DNA from: Jiulongibacter sp966250325
GTDB lineage: Bacteria > Bacteroidota > Bacteroidia > Cytophagales > Spirosomataceae
DNA length: 64,000 bases
Direction: 5' to 3'
NCBI GenBank assembly: GCA_966250325.1
Contig: CBINGY010000020.1
Location: 1 to 64,000, forward strand
Shown here: positions 16,372 to 24,462 of the stretch, in pieces
Position numbering within the stretch: the first letter of the stretch is position 1
Layout of the letters: each line of letters begins with the position of its first letter
Notes under the pieces: generated by a model
Told to the model about the DNA's origin: nothing
What the model saw: only the letters and a program-made list of their open reading frames with translations
The model's database searches: none
Position numbers and translations under genes: made by a program

Positions 16372-16644
16372 GTTGCGAATAAGGAAACGAACGTTGCGAA
16401 TCAACTAACGCACGTTGCGAACAAGGAAACGCACGTTGCGAATAAGGAAACGAACGTTGCGAATAAGGAAACGCACGTTGTGAATCAAGTAACGCAGGTT
16501 GTGTATCTAGATACGCACGTTGCGAATCATGTAACGAACGTTGCGAATAACTTAACGCACGTTGCGAATAAGGAAACGCACGTTGCGAATCAAGAAACGA
16601 ACGTTGCGAATCAACTAACGCACGTTGTGAATCAAGTTTCGAAG
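16372..16644. repeat. 21-bp tandem array B, 13 units (3 x 7 nt)
   Basis: Thirteen 21-bp units with consensus GTTGCGA-ATAAGGA-AACGCAC; the second word alternates with ATCAACT or ATCAAGT and the third with AACGAAC. Each junction CGCACGTTGCG is a small hyphenated palindrome (CGCA-CGT-TGCG). Array B follows array A with the 7-nt phase unbroken: the last unit of A, TTACAAA-GGAACGC-AGGTTTA, is already about 60 per cent like unit B. The plus strand reads T-H-V-A-N-K-E repeats, with no sign of a real start. Confidence 0.93.
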
Positions 16645-16740
16645 ATGCGTTTGTTGGAAATAAACATACGTTTGTAATTAAATCATCGGATGTGAGATTT
16701 TAAAATGCCCAGTGCCCACCGCCCACCGCTCAATGACGAG

Positions 16741-16894
16741 TGTAGAATTGTCAATGCCTAAATAACCTTGACAGTTTTTAAACTTCCATCTCCGAGCTTC
16801 CAACTCCCATCTCTCCAATTTCAAATTTTCCAATTCCCAATTTTCCCATTCTCCCTCCATATCCTTCGCGACCTGGCGTCTTTGCGGTGAATAA
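16741..16894. repeat. Dispersed ~155-bp element, copy 3
   Basis: Third near-full copy. Its right end reads GACCTGGCGTCTTTGCGGTG, AATAACGATAGACCGA, which matches copy 4 at 20461-20540 rather than copies 1 and 2, so two subfamilies are present. Confidence 0.85.
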
Positions 16895-16900
16895 CGATAG

Positions 16901-16985
16901 ACCGAGTGCCGTATGACGAATGTAGAATGCTGAAAGCCGATTGCTGAAAGCCGCCTGCCTACAGCTCACCCCTCACCGACCAAAG
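16901..16985. repeat. Heptad-phased run (GCCGATT/GCTGAAA)
   Basis: Words ACCGAGT, GCCGTAT, GACGAAT, GTAGAAT, GCTGAAA, GCCGATT, GCTGAAA, GCCGCCT, GCCTACA follow each other without slippage, up to the 3' end of the tail-collar gene. Confidence 0.8.
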
Positions 16986-16995
16986 CTTGCTCCCA

Positions 16996-17592
16996 CTAAT
17001 CTCTGGAGGGGAAAATACCCTGGAGGGCAATGATAAAATTGATAGTGAGATACGGATTCATGATACTAAAAGGTTGACTGCCCCCGGTGGGATTGGTCTG
17101 CACGCCTTGAATGGTCTTGTTGCCTGCAGGCACGGTAGGTGTAAACTGCTGAAAGGTGACGGTACTGCTATCTGCAATATACCCGTTTGCCGGATAGAAG
17201 TTACTGCCTTTGGTATCTGCCACCCGGATATACCCGGTGTGGCTGTGAACGGGAAGGTTGCTTGTGGTCAGGGTGGATATATAATTACCGCTTCTTTCAC
17301 CCAGTGTATACGAGGGAAGGCCGGGGCCCGATCCTTCATGCATTGGGAATCTGCCTCGCAGATCGGGCAGAGCAAAGGTAGTTTGGCCATTGCCTCCGTA
17401 GGTGGTTCCCAGGAGGGAGAAAAGAGCGGCATTCTGAGCAATGGAAAGGATCTGTCCGTCGCAGAATGCCCATCCCCGCGGGGCAAAGTTTCCTGCAAAC
17501 ATGCGTATTTCGCCTAGAAATGGATCCTGTGCTCTGGCGGTAAAAAACAGGCTAAAAAAAAAGACGGAAGCGAGGAGGCGTTTCGTTTTCAT
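16996..17592 (-). CDS. Secreted phage-tail-collar (microcystin-dependent-like) protein
   Basis: 198 residues. Signal peptide about 1-21 (MKTKRLLASVFFFSLFFTARA), then the Tail_Collar domain: F-L-G-E-I-R-M-F-A-G-N-F-A-P-R-G-W-A-F-C-D-G-Q-I-L (split over about 25-50), then G-G-N-G-Q-T-T-F-A-L-P-D-L-R-G-R-F-P-M (about 68-87), the hallmark of the family, and a C-terminal Y-L-T-I-N-F-I-I-A-L-Q-G-I-F-P. The signal peptide makes it an exported host protein rather than part of a prophage. Biological role in Bacteroidota unknown. It is the third tail-like protein in the window. Confidence 0.9.
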   Translation of the reverse strand: MKTKRLLASVFFFSLFFTARAQDPFLGEIRMFAGNFAPRGWAFCDGQILSIAQNAALFSLLGTTYGGNGQTTFALPDLRGRFPMHEGSGPGLPSYTLGERSGNYISTLTTSNLPVHSHTGYIRVADTKGSNFYPANGYIADSSTVTFQQFTPTVPAGNKTIQGVQTNPTGGSQPFSIMNPYLTINFIIALQGIFPSRD

Positions 17593-17796
17593 GAAGGCAT
17601 TGATTAGAGTGTCCCTAAGCTACTCCTTTTTTCGATTCATTCATGCAATGCAGGTCGAATTCAATCTAACGGTATTCCTTATAGGCGTCTGATTGTCAGA
17701 CGCTTCACCGACCAGACTTTCAAAGAAGGTTTGTGACGTTGACTGGCATACTCCAGATGGAAAGCGGAGCCCCAGGGCGGAGACTCCGCTGCCAGT

Positions 17797-18282
17797 TTAA
17801 AGTCTGGAATTAATCAGGACCGACCACCGCTGGGCAGCCAGAAATTCACCGTTGATCTGCAGGTTTTCTTTGGCATTGAAAAACTCGATACTCACCGCAG
17901 GCTCTGATTTCAGCATCGGATGAAACCGGAGCAGCAACTGATTAATGAGGCTTCTATCTCCGTTTACATCCCGCGAAGTCGTGGTATGATTGACCAGTTC
18001 GCAGGTTTCGGTGGTATTGAGGTCTACAAAGGCCCGGCGTCCGGTTTCCCCGCTTTTCTGGTAAAAGAACAGCAGATTTTTCTGTTCGTCCAGGCCAATG
18101 ATCCGTGTGCCCACCACCTCGTGTTTATGCACGGTGCCACCTTCTTTATCGGCCATCGCTTTGAGTTCGTTCAGGAAGACATCTTCTCTTTTTTTACGGT
18201 TTCTGTAAAGAAATACAAAGGGAAGGACGCATATAAGTGTAAATACAAGTCCGGTAAGAACCGTCCCTAAATTAAGATCCAT
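17797..18282 (-). CDS. Membrane-anchored protein of unknown function
   Basis: 161 residues. One N-terminal membrane segment (about 6-26, V-L-T-G-L-V-F-T-L-I-C-V-L-P-F-V-F-L-Y) followed by R-N-R-K-K-R, so the rest should be cytosolic. The soluble part contains G-T-R-I-I-G-L-D-E-Q-K-N-L-L-F-F-Y and S-V-L-I-N-S-R-L at the end, resembling small PH-like or DUF beta folds seen in Bacteroidota, but I cannot name a family. Stands alone; no obvious partner. Confidence 0.65.
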   Translation of the reverse strand: MDLNLGTVLTGLVFTLICVLPFVFLYRNRKKREDVFLNELKAMADKEGGTVHKHEVVGTRIIGLDEQKNLLFFYQKSGETGRRAFVDLNTTETCELVNHTTTSRDVNGDRSLINQLLLRFHPMLKSEPAVSIEFFNAKENLQINGEFLAAQRWSVLINSRL

Positions 18283-18311
18283 TTTATTATTTTTTTTTAA
18301 CGTGAGCTAAC

Positions 18312-18332
18312 AGGGCCTGCCTTCAGGCAAAG
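18312..18332. repeat. Short hairpin word GGCCTGCCTTCAGGC
   Basis: CCTG-CCTT-CAGG with flanking G-C pairs, just upstream of the membrane protein at 18282. A similar CCTGCCTTCAGG occurs at about 1015. It looks like a member of the CCTGCxxxGCAGG family of small intergenic palindromes found here at 20.2 and 27.3 kb. Confidence 0.4.
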
Positions 18333-18394
18333 CCGGAATGATTGATGGGCAGATAAATTACCTGCCGGATAAGAACAAAACATCGGATGTCAGT

Positions 18395-18757
18395 TCACCA
18401 GAAAAAATGGGAGGGGAAGAGGAGATCGACCTTTCGGAGCCGTACCGCCAGAGTCTTTGCAAAACAGAGGTAACGGGAATCCCGGGCATAGAGAACATGC
18501 TCAGAGACATACGTAAGGAGATCGGTACTTACCAGTTTTTTCAGGTCGGGTACCATCACATACCCCGGAGCAGAGACAGAGCTTTTTAGCTCTTCGGTAT
18601 GGCTGAAAAGGCTTTTTGAAAGAGCAGAAATCTGCTTTTGGCCCTTTGGCTGAGAAAAAGGATCGGTTCGCCGCGAAAGACCTACCGCACTGCCGGTGGC
18701 CAGGCCATAAACCAGCAGCAGTAACGATACAAATATGGAACGAACGCAGTTTTTCAC
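18395..18757 (-). CDS. Small exported hypothetical protein
   Basis: 120 residues starting MKNCVRSIFVSLLLLVYGLA, a plausible signal peptide or signal anchor with cleavage near A-T-G-S-A. The remainder (S-H-T-E-E-L-K-S-S-V-S-A-P-G-Y-V-M-V-P-D-L-K-K-L) is short and without recognised motifs; a second frame over the same bases lacks a leader and is less likely. Unknown function. Confidence 0.5.
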   Translation of the reverse strand: MKNCVRSIFVSLLLLVYGLATGSAVGLSRRTDPFSQPKGQKQISALSKSLFSHTEELKSSVSAPGYVMVPDLKKLVSTDLLTYVSEHVLYARDSRYLCFAKTLAVRLRKVDLLFPSHFFW

Positions 18758-19031
18758 GCGGCAAAGGTAAGCGATCCGTTTAGAATTTACCTGAGCTGGG
18801 GTGTTAAAGGAGTGTTAGTTGGGAAGAGAGTTCGGGCCTGGTCAGAAGTACAAGGCAAAAGAGGCACGGATAAGGCAGTTCTGGTACAGGAAGCCATCAA
18901 AACATCTCTGCATGAAGTAGGTTCGTTTGAAGAGTATGTTGAGATTATGGATTTTATTCCTGAGATGTCCTATCCGGCTCCCGTGAAAGTTATCCGTTTC
19001 CCGTGTATATTCGCAGGAAAACTACGCTTCC

Positions 19032-20135
19032 ATGAAAATCAGATTACTACTCGTTATACTCGGCTCCACTTTTCTTTTTTCCGCTCGTGCACAGGTTCTT
19101 AAGGCCGGCTTTGATAAGTCGGAGTACCTGGAAACGCTCAAAATCAATCAGAAGGCCCACATAGACCTGCCCAAATGGGAGGGAGATACCACCGTGCCCA
19201 TGCCTCAGCAGTTTGTGTTCAGGGAGCGGTCGCAGGTGGTAGCCTTTGACAATCTATTTGATTTCTGGATGCACCGGTCAAAACCTCTGGCTCTGATTGC
19301 CGTGCGGGGGAGTATTCCTACCGGAGCCAGTTTTCTGGCCAATCTGTACGCAGCGATGATTCCGGCCAGTGGGGAGCTGGAGCTCAAAGACGGTGAGGTT
19401 TTCACCTACCAGCTTTCGGAAGATCCCAGGGCAGCGGTACATGCGGGCTGGTGTATTGCCATGGCTCATATAGCAGCACCGGTGCTTGAGAAAATCGATT
19501 CCTGTTACAAAGCGGGTATCCGCGACGTGATCCTTACCGGGCACAGTCAGGGCGGCGGCATCACCTTTTTGCTGTCGTAGTACCTCTATGACCTGAAACA
19601 ACAAGGAAGGCTTCCGGCAGATCTTACCCTGAAAACCTACAGCAGTGCCGGTCCCAAGCCCGGGAATCTCTTTTTCTCGTACGATTACCAGCGAAGAAAT
19701 GCCGAGGGCTGGGCTTATAATGTGGTCAATACCGCAGACTGGGTGCCCGATGTGCCCTTCAGCATTCAAACGGTGGATGACTTTACGAATGTGAATCCTT
19801 TCCGGGGGGCCAAACAAACCATCAAAAAGCAGAAACTGCCCGCCCGCGTAGCCCTTAATCATGTGTATAGAAAGCTGAGCAAACCTGCCAGACAGGCCCA
19901 AAAAAATTACGAGCGGTATCTGGGAAACTTTGTGTCAAAGGCTGTAAAAAAACAACTGCCCGATATCAAACTGCCGGCCTATTACCAAAGCAATTATTAC
20001 ATGCCTGCCGGTGAAACCATTGTACTTTATCCAGGCGAAGATTATTTTGAGCTATGGAACAACGACCCCGCCAACCCGAATATCTGGCAGCATCATTTTC
20101 TGGTACAGTACCTCTATCTGGCAGAAAAGCTTTAA
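19032..20135 (+). pseudogene. Secreted class-3-type lipase interrupted by an in-frame TAG
   Basis: ATG at 19032 starts a signal peptide (MKIRLLLVILGSTFLFSARA) and a lipase-like alpha/beta-hydrolase. The nucleophile elbow G-H-S-Q-G-G lies at about residues 174-179, and I-A-V-R-G-S (about 93-98) fits the oxyanion-side strand of Lipase_3. A single TAG at 19578-19580 stops translation six codons after the elbow. The same frame then continues without a break to 20135 (367 sense codons in all), with well-behaved coding text: K-T-Y-S-S-A-G-P-K-P-G-N, the expected loop after the elbow, and A-D-W-V-P-D-V-P. A CAG-to-TAG change (Gln) is the simplest origin. The catalytic His/Asp would be lost, so the product is inactive unless the stop is read through. 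Confidence 0.85.
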
Positions 20136-20671
20136 AATGACGGGTTTCGAGTGTAGAATAACGAATTTCGATTTCGGATTGTTGATTTCGAGTGTGAGAT
20201 TTAAGAATGCCCTCTCGACACCTGCGAGGGCAGGCTCCTCTCGATACCTGCGAGGGCAGGCTCCTGCCTATGGCCCGCCAAACCCTCTTCCCGCTTCGAG
20301 CTTCAATCTTCCATCTCTCCAACTTCTGATTATATCCTTCGCGACTTCGCGTCCTGGCGGTGAATAACATTTCGGATGAACGATTTCGGATGTTGGATTT
20401 GGGATTGGTGAATGACGAATTACGAGTGTAGAATGACGAGTGACGAATTTTCGATTTCGGATGTTTATCCCTAAATAAAGTTGACCGCTTCTTCCTTTAA
20501 TCCTTCGCGACATGGCGTCTTTGCGGTGAATAACGATAGACCGAATGACGAGTGTGGAATGACGAATTCCGATTTGGGATTGTTGATTTCGGATTTCGGA
20601 TGTGAGAAAAGCCGACTGCCGATAGCCGATAGCCGATAGCCGCCTGCGGAAAGCTGATTGCCGACCGCCGC
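20136..20671. repeat. Repeat-filled spacer: heptad runs, 26-bp duplication, partial elements
   Basis: No gene here. Heptad-phased runs: about 20147-20208 (GAGTGTA, GAATAAC, GAATTTC, GATTTCG), about 20371-20455 (CGGATGA, ACGATTT, TGGATTT, ACGAGTG) and 20542-20670 (CGAATGA, CGAGTGT, GGATTTC, then CGATAGC three times). Shortened copies of the dispersed element lie at 20291-20366 and 20461-20540. All lie between the interrupted lipase and the acyltransferase. Confidence 0.85.
20211..20262. repeat. Two tandem 26-bp units with a CCTGC-GAGG-GCAGG hairpin
   Basis: CCTCTCGACACCTGCGAGGG-CAGGCT (20211-20236) is followed at once by the same 26 bases with one change (20237-20262). Each carries a perfect 5-bp stem CCTGC/GCAGG around GAGG. 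The same word, inverted and as two diverged copies, appears at about 27306-27356. Confidence 0.8.
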
Positions 20672-21295
20672 CTACGCCTCCTTACGATCAAGCAACTCCT
20701 GAAGCCTGGTGAAGAAAAGTGCGGCGTGATACCCATCTGCCAGCCCATGATGGGCATGTAGAGAGAAGGTCATCTGACCGTCGGGCATGAGTTTGCCTAC
20801 CGAGACTTTCGGGCAGCTATCTGGGTGACTGAAGGACCGGGCATGAGAAATGGAGGAGAAGTTGATCCAGGGCAAAGCCGAAAAATGAATCACATCATCG
20901 CCCGCCACGCCCGGATTAAGGCCGGTGGTCTGCTGAATGCGGTCGATCTCCTTGCGGGCATTTTCAAAGAAGACGGTTTTGTCTGCATGATAGGGCATGA
21001 AGGAGAAATCAAAGGTCTTATCGGCCCGGAGTACGGTGGACGAGGCGTGGATCTGATCATAGAGCACCACCTTTTCGTCCTGTATCCTTAGTCGCAGATT
21101 CTCCGTTTCATTGATGGCCTGCAGGGTGCAGTGGAGGTAATACAGATAAAAGGAATGACCGGTTACCTTACAAGATTCGTAGGCAGCAGAGGCGTTCAGC
21201 TGGGTGCTGATTCCAAAAAACGGCTCCTCAAACCCGTTGAAAAATTTAAAATGATCTCTGCGATTCCAGTTTTCTATGTCAATTTCTGTTTTCAT
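20672..21295 (-). CDS. CAT-like acyltransferase
   Basis: 207 residues, the length and layout of the classical chloramphenicol acetyltransferase family: F-K-F-F-N-G-F-E-E-P-F-F-G-I near the N-terminus, S-F-Y-L-Y-Y-L-H in the substrate region, P-W-I-N-F-S-S-I-S-H, and the catalytic H-H-G-L-A-D-G motif at 182-188. Members are trimeric and move acetyl from acetyl-CoA to a hydroxyl. The Y-x-L-H and H-H-x-x-x-D-G signatures are present, but many chromosomal Bacteroidota members have no shown drug activity, so resistance is not implied. It stands alone. Confidence 0.85.
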   Translation of the reverse strand: MKTEIDIENWNRRDHFKFFNGFEEPFFGISTQLNASAAYESCKVTGHSFYLYYLHCTLQAINETENLRLRIQDEKVVLYDQIHASSTVLRADKTFDFSFMPYHADKTVFFENARKEIDRIQQTTGLNPGVAGDDVIHFSALPWINFSSISHARSFSHPDSCPKVSVGKLMPDGQMTFSLHAHHGLADGYHAALFFTRLQELLDRKEA

Positions 21296-21352
21296 GCGTT
21301 AAAAAGTTCCAGTTAGGGTTTAGAGGAGATTCGACCCCACCCTTCGCGGGTC

Positions 21353-21396
21353 GCCCCAACCCCTGTGAGTCGTCGCACCGTCCGTAGGGGAGGGGC
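21353..21396. repeat. Inverted repeat GCCCCAACCCCT / AGGGGAGGGGC
   Basis: GCCCCAACCCCT (21353-21364) pairs with AGGGGAGGGGC (21386-21396) around a 21-nt loop, in the gap between the acyltransferase and the HAD phosphatase. A second small inverted pair, GACCC...GGGTC (about 21333-21352), adjoins it. The text resembles GC-rich palindromes scattered through Cytophagales genomes; it lacks a T-run and is not a standard terminator. Confidence 0.55.
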
Positions 21397-21445
21397 TTAG
21401 CAATGAGGTTGACTTGAAAGAAATTTAAGTTTTTCGAGATGCTCA

Positions 21446-22138
21446 TTACAGATAGTCAAGGATTTCGTTGATTTTGGTGAGTTGAATAAAGTCGGGGTCT
21501 TGTTGCTGCACCTCGTGATGTTCATGAGCCCAGGTGACATGATACGGAATATGAGCCGCATGCCCACCCAGCTCCAGCACGGGAAAGATATCCGACTTAA
21601 TGGAATTACCGAGCATCAGGAAGTTTTCTGGCTGGCAGTCTAGATGTTTCAGCAGTTTTCTGTAATCGTTGGTTTTCTTTTCGCTCATGATTTCAATGTG
21701 GTGGAAATAGGGCTCGAGTCCCGATTTCATCAGTTTGCGTTCCTGATCCAGCAGATCGCCTTTGGTAGCCATCACCAGCCGGTATTTTCCTCGAAGGGCT
21801 TCCAGAGTTTCTTCCACGCCATCGAGAAGTTCAATCGGTTTTTGAAGCATCTCTTTACCCAGAGCGATGGTTTTTTCTATGAGTTGAATGGGGGCCCTGC
21901 CCTCAGATACCGTGTAAATGGTTTCAATCATGGAAAGCATGGCGGCCTTAATGCCATAGCCGTAAAGCGGCAGATTCGCCATTTCCGTTTTAAATAGCTC
22001 CTGAGAAACGGTATGGTGCGGCAGATAATCTTCCAGAAGGGAACAAAACTGCTTTTCGGTTTCCTGAAAATAGGGTTCATTGACCCAGAGGGTATCATCT
22101 GCATCAAAGGCGATCACCTGAATTTGAGGGAGCTTCAT
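21446..22138 (-). CDS. HAD-superfamily hydrolase
   Basis: I place the start at the ATG at 22138 (MKLPQIQVIAFDADDTLW), not at the frame opening further upstream, because the longer version would run into the divergent regulator gene. 230 residues. Motif I F-D-A-D-D-T-L-W with Asp12 as nucleophile and Asp14; motif II around V-M-A-T-K-G; a lysine in S-E-K-K-T-N-D-Y; motif III/IV L-M-L-G-N-S-I-K-S-D. A helical cap lies at about 18-95. Probably a small-molecule phosphatase; substrate unknown. Divergent from the Crp/Fnr gene with a 67-bp gap. Confidence 0.85.
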   Translation of the reverse strand: MKLPQIQVIAFDADDTLWVNEPYFQETEKQFCSLLEDYLPHHTVSQELFKTEMANLPLYGYGIKAAMLSMIETIYTVSEGRAPIQLIEKTIALGKEMLQKPIELLDGVEETLEALRGKYRLVMATKGDLLDQERKLMKSGLEPYFHHIEIMSEKKTNDYRKLLKHLDCQPENFLMLGNSIKSDIFPVLELGGHAAHIPYHVTWAHEHHEVQQQDPDFIQLTKINEILDYL

Positions 22139-22205
22139 TACTTTTGTCGGGTTATTTCCGGCAAAGTACGGGGTAGCTGTTGAACAGAAAAAGGACACTT
22201 GTCTC

Positions 22206-22766
22206 ATGATCCGTGAAAATCCTGATTTTTTGGCCTATCTGGAAACGCTGATAGCAAAGCCGGAGAGTGGTATTTCTTTACGTCGGTTTCCGGCGGGAGA
22301 ATTGCTGCTGAAGCAGGGAGAGCAATCGCATTACGTGTTTTTAGTAAAAAGTGGGGTGGTCAAATGCTTTGTAACCGATGAGAACGACAAAGACTTCATT
22401 TTTGAATTTCTGGGAAAAGGAGAAATTGTGGGCGAACTGGAGGGAGTGCGGTCGGTAGCCTGCCTGGGAAATGTGGAAAGTATCACCGAAGTGACGGCTC
22501 TGGCCATACCCGTGACGGAATTTAACAGCCTTCTGGAAAGTGATATCCGGTTTAACCATCTGCTCATTCATACCTTCGTCACGCGGATAGTCCATACCTC
22601 TGAACGGGCGGCCTTTCAGCAGGTCAATACCACCGAACGCAGTTTGACACGACTTAAACAACTCTTCAAAGATGCAGATCTTCAGCTGAGCAAAGAAGAC
22701 ATGGCGGCCTATCTGGGCATCACGGTAAGAAGTCTGAATAGGACATTGAAAAACAGGAAAGTCTGA
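22206..22766 (+). CDS. Crp/Fnr-family transcription regulator
   Basis: 186 residues. Cyclic-nucleotide-binding-like beta-roll at about 25-115 (L-K-Q-G-E-Q-S-H-Y-V-F-L-V-K-S-G-V-V-K, then F-L-G-K-G-E-I-V-G-E-L-E), long dimer helix about 115-140, and a short C-terminal helix-turn-helix (L-S-K-E-D-M-A-A-Y-L-G-I-T-V-R-S-L-N-R-T-L). The HTH runs to the last residues, so the usual DNA-recognition beta-wing is trimmed. No Cys cluster for Fe-S. Targets unknown; the divergent HAD gene is the obvious candidate. Confidence 0.87.
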   Translation: MIRENPDFLAYLETLIAKPESGISLRRFPAGELLLKQGEQSHYVFLVKSGVVKCFVTDENDKDFIFEFLGKGEIVGELEGVRSVACLGNVESITEVTALAIPVTEFNSLLESDIRFNHLLIHTFVTRIVHTSERAAFQQVNTTERSLTRLKQLFKDADLQLSKEDMAAYLGITVRSLNRTLKNRKV

Positions 22767-22813
22767 ATCACGTTTCTTTCATCATAGGTATTAGGCACAA
22801 GAATTTACCTTAC

Positions 22814-23626
22814 CTATTTATAGGAAATATAGGCCGTCTTGTACGGAGTTCCGTTTTCTTTGGTGACAATTTTGGTGATGCGGTTGAGCTTGTCTTTTTC
22901 ATAGACATAACTGAAATCGCCGTAGTTCGCAGGAAGGTAATCCCCAATGAAAATTTCGTCGTTTTCCATACGTATTCCGCCGGTTTCACCGTATCCCAGC
23001 CAGGTGCCTACTCCACCATACGGACCAAAGACATCCAACCCGTAATTGACAGCTTTCAGCGTATTCGGGTAGTCTTTTGAATACCCACTTACCTCTTTCA
23101 CTTCGGTGTACCGAAGCTCGCCGGTATTATCATCAAAGTATTTCACATGAATCTGAGTAATTTCGTTTTGATTATTCCAGTAAAACTCCCGGGTTTCTCC
23201 GGTCACGTAGATGAAACCGTCATAACTTTCAGAAACAATTTTAATCAGTCTTTTCTTGCTGTCGAAACTGTATTTCCTTCTGAATTTTTCCGGATAACTA
23301 TTGGATCGGGTGGTGTAAGCGGTTTCAACTAAACCCGTATTGGGGTTCAGCAGAAGTTCATATTGCAGAAAAACTACGGAGTATTCCTGCCTCATACTTA
23401 AACCATTGGCCGTGTAGGTCCATTCAGCCGCCCGGTTCTGATCATCGTACTCAAACTTCAGCACGTAGTGGTGTCCCTGAGCATAATCAATGGATACCTC
23501 TGCGATGCGATAGCGGCCGTAGTGGTTATCTGATGCCGTAACCGCCTCCTTATTACACCCTGAAAGAATGAACAGCGGAACCAGAACCGATCCCCATAAT
23601 GCCCGGAAAGAAAAGAACCTAAACAT
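22814..23626 (-). CDS. Lipoprotein with YD/RHS-like beta repeats
   Basis: 270 residues. Lipobox L-S-G-C at about 21-24 after a hydrophobic leader. The mature part is a set of beta strands of the type F-E-Y-D-D-Q-N-R, K-Y-S-F-D-S-K-K-R-L-I-K-I-V, F-Y-W-N-N-Q-N-E-I-T-Q-I and V-Y-E-K-D-K-L-N-R-I-T-K-I, the Y/F-D-x-x-x-R-L pattern of DUF4595-like and YD-repeat proteins. Probably outer-membrane-anchored. It overlaps the upstream lipoprotein gene by eight bases, so the two form an operon. Role unknown. Confidence 0.75.
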   Translation of the reverse strand: MFRFFSFRALWGSVLVPLFILSGCNKEAVTASDNHYGRYRIAEVSIDYAQGHHYVLKFEYDDQNRAAEWTYTANGLSMRQEYSVVFLQYELLLNPNTGLVETAYTTRSNSYPEKFRRKYSFDSKKRLIKIVSESYDGFIYVTGETREFYWNNQNEITQIHVKYFDDNTGELRYTEVKEVSGYSKDYPNTLKAVNYGLDVFGPYGGVGTWLGYGETGGIRMENDEIFIGDYLPANYGDFSYVYEKDKLNRITKIVTKENGTPYKTAYISYK

Positions 23627-24323
23627 TTTTAAGGCGGATGATCTGGTTTACACTGACTCCTCCAAATGCACTGCTGCTTTGAATCAGTAAGGAGCGATGA
23701 GCCTCACCGTCCCACTCAGGTACCGCCACACCCATCATGATTTCATTTTCCGTCTTAAATCCAACGTAGTTTCCCAAAGGATAAATGGCGAAGCTTCCGA
23801 ACTGGTTCTGTTGATTCCATCTAAGAGCGTAGGGATTTTCAGAGGAAAGAGTCATCACCAGGTTATTTTCAGGAAACATGGACGCGTAGTCGTTTGTGCC
23901 CTGAATAAATAATTCTGAAGCAATATTTCTGAAAATATACGCCTGAGTAAGCTTTCGCCTTTCACCTTCATCAAGTGTCCAGTAACCCTCGGCAAGTTCG
24001 AGATACCCTTCCTCATCTCTCTTCATCCTGAAATGAAACGTGGTGACGCCCCCGTTGTAATTAAATTTCACGGTGAGGTTTTCCTTGTCAATAAGCAGAT
24101 CGGTGGCTACCCGCCTTACACCTACCAGATCGGCATAGGCCAAAATGACACTATTCTGTTCCGCAAAATAAAGAACCTGGAGCCGGTTGTTATCGGTTAC
24201 CACAGGCATATAGTACTGTATGAGATCTTTGGCCTCAAAGGCCACCGGTTCTACTTTGCCGTCTTTGCATCCGGCCAGACTGAGGAAGAGAATTAAACCT
24301 AAAAACGAAGAATACTTTTTCAT
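23619..24323 (-). CDS. DUF4302-like lipoprotein
   Basis: 234 residues. Signal peptide with lipobox L-A-G-C (MKKYSSFLGLILFLSLAGCK). The mature part contains Y-Y-M-P-V-V-T-D-N-N, L-D-E-G-E-R-R-K-L-T and F-R-M-K-R-D-E-E-G-Y-L-E-L-A, reminiscent of DUF4302-type Bacteroidota lipoproteins; the assignment is tentative. First gene of a two-gene lipoprotein operon overlapping the next by eight bases. Confidence 0.7.
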   Translation of the reverse strand: MKKYSSFLGLILFLSLAGCKDGKVEPVAFEAKDLIQYYMPVVTDNNRLQVLYFAEQNSVILAYADLVGVRRVATDLLIDKENLTVKFNYNGGVTTFHFRMKRDEEGYLELAEGYWTLDEGERRKLTQAYIFRNIASELFIQGTNDYASMFPENNLVMTLSSENPYALRWNQQNQFGSFAIYPLGNYVGFKTENEIMMGVAVPEWDGEAHRSLLIQSSSAFGGVSVNQIIRLKNV

Positions 24324-24431
24324 GACTGTTTCTGATTTTTGACTGATACAAAATTCCTTTTCATCCGGTCAGCCGGCAAGGCCAAATCTGCAAACTGCTG
24401 AAAAAGTCGATGAACAACAGGGTACTTTTAG

Positions 24432-24439
24432 TAGATTTG
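24432..24439 (+). promoter_or_regulatory. -7 box TAGATTTG before the LytTR regulator
   Basis: TAGATTTG fits TAnnTTTG and lies 24 bases before the ATG of the response regulator at 24463. A paired TTTG 19 nt upstream is not obvious. Confidence 0.4.
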
Positions 24440-24462
24440 GATAAAAAAATGCGTGCAAGAGT

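Noticed and set aside
15940..16404. Minus-strand frame with Y-F-V-Q-D-L repeats
   Set aside because: Same artefact of the 21-bp arrays; both strands and several frames are open, and coding cannot be on all of them.
16062..16644. CRISPR array
   Set aside because: Units are directly joined without spacers, the unit is 21 bp and no cas genes are near.
16357..16677. Plus-strand frame encoding T-H-V-A-N-K-E heptapeptide repeats
   Set aside because: It follows only from the 21-bp unit being a multiple of three; no ATG with a ribosome site, no non-repeat domain, and the opposite strand is open as well.
1..17592. Prophage, because of three tail-like proteins
   Set aside because: All but the partial first show signal peptides, and no capsid, terminase, integrase or portal gene is present.
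18812..19102. 96-codon plus-strand gene before the lipase
   Set aside because: It overlaps the lipase signal peptide in another frame and has no domain-like content.
20672..21295. Acquired chloramphenicol-resistance gene
   Set aside because: The fold and motif fit CAT, but no mobile element or resistance neighbours exist and chromosomal homologues are common with other or unknown substrates.
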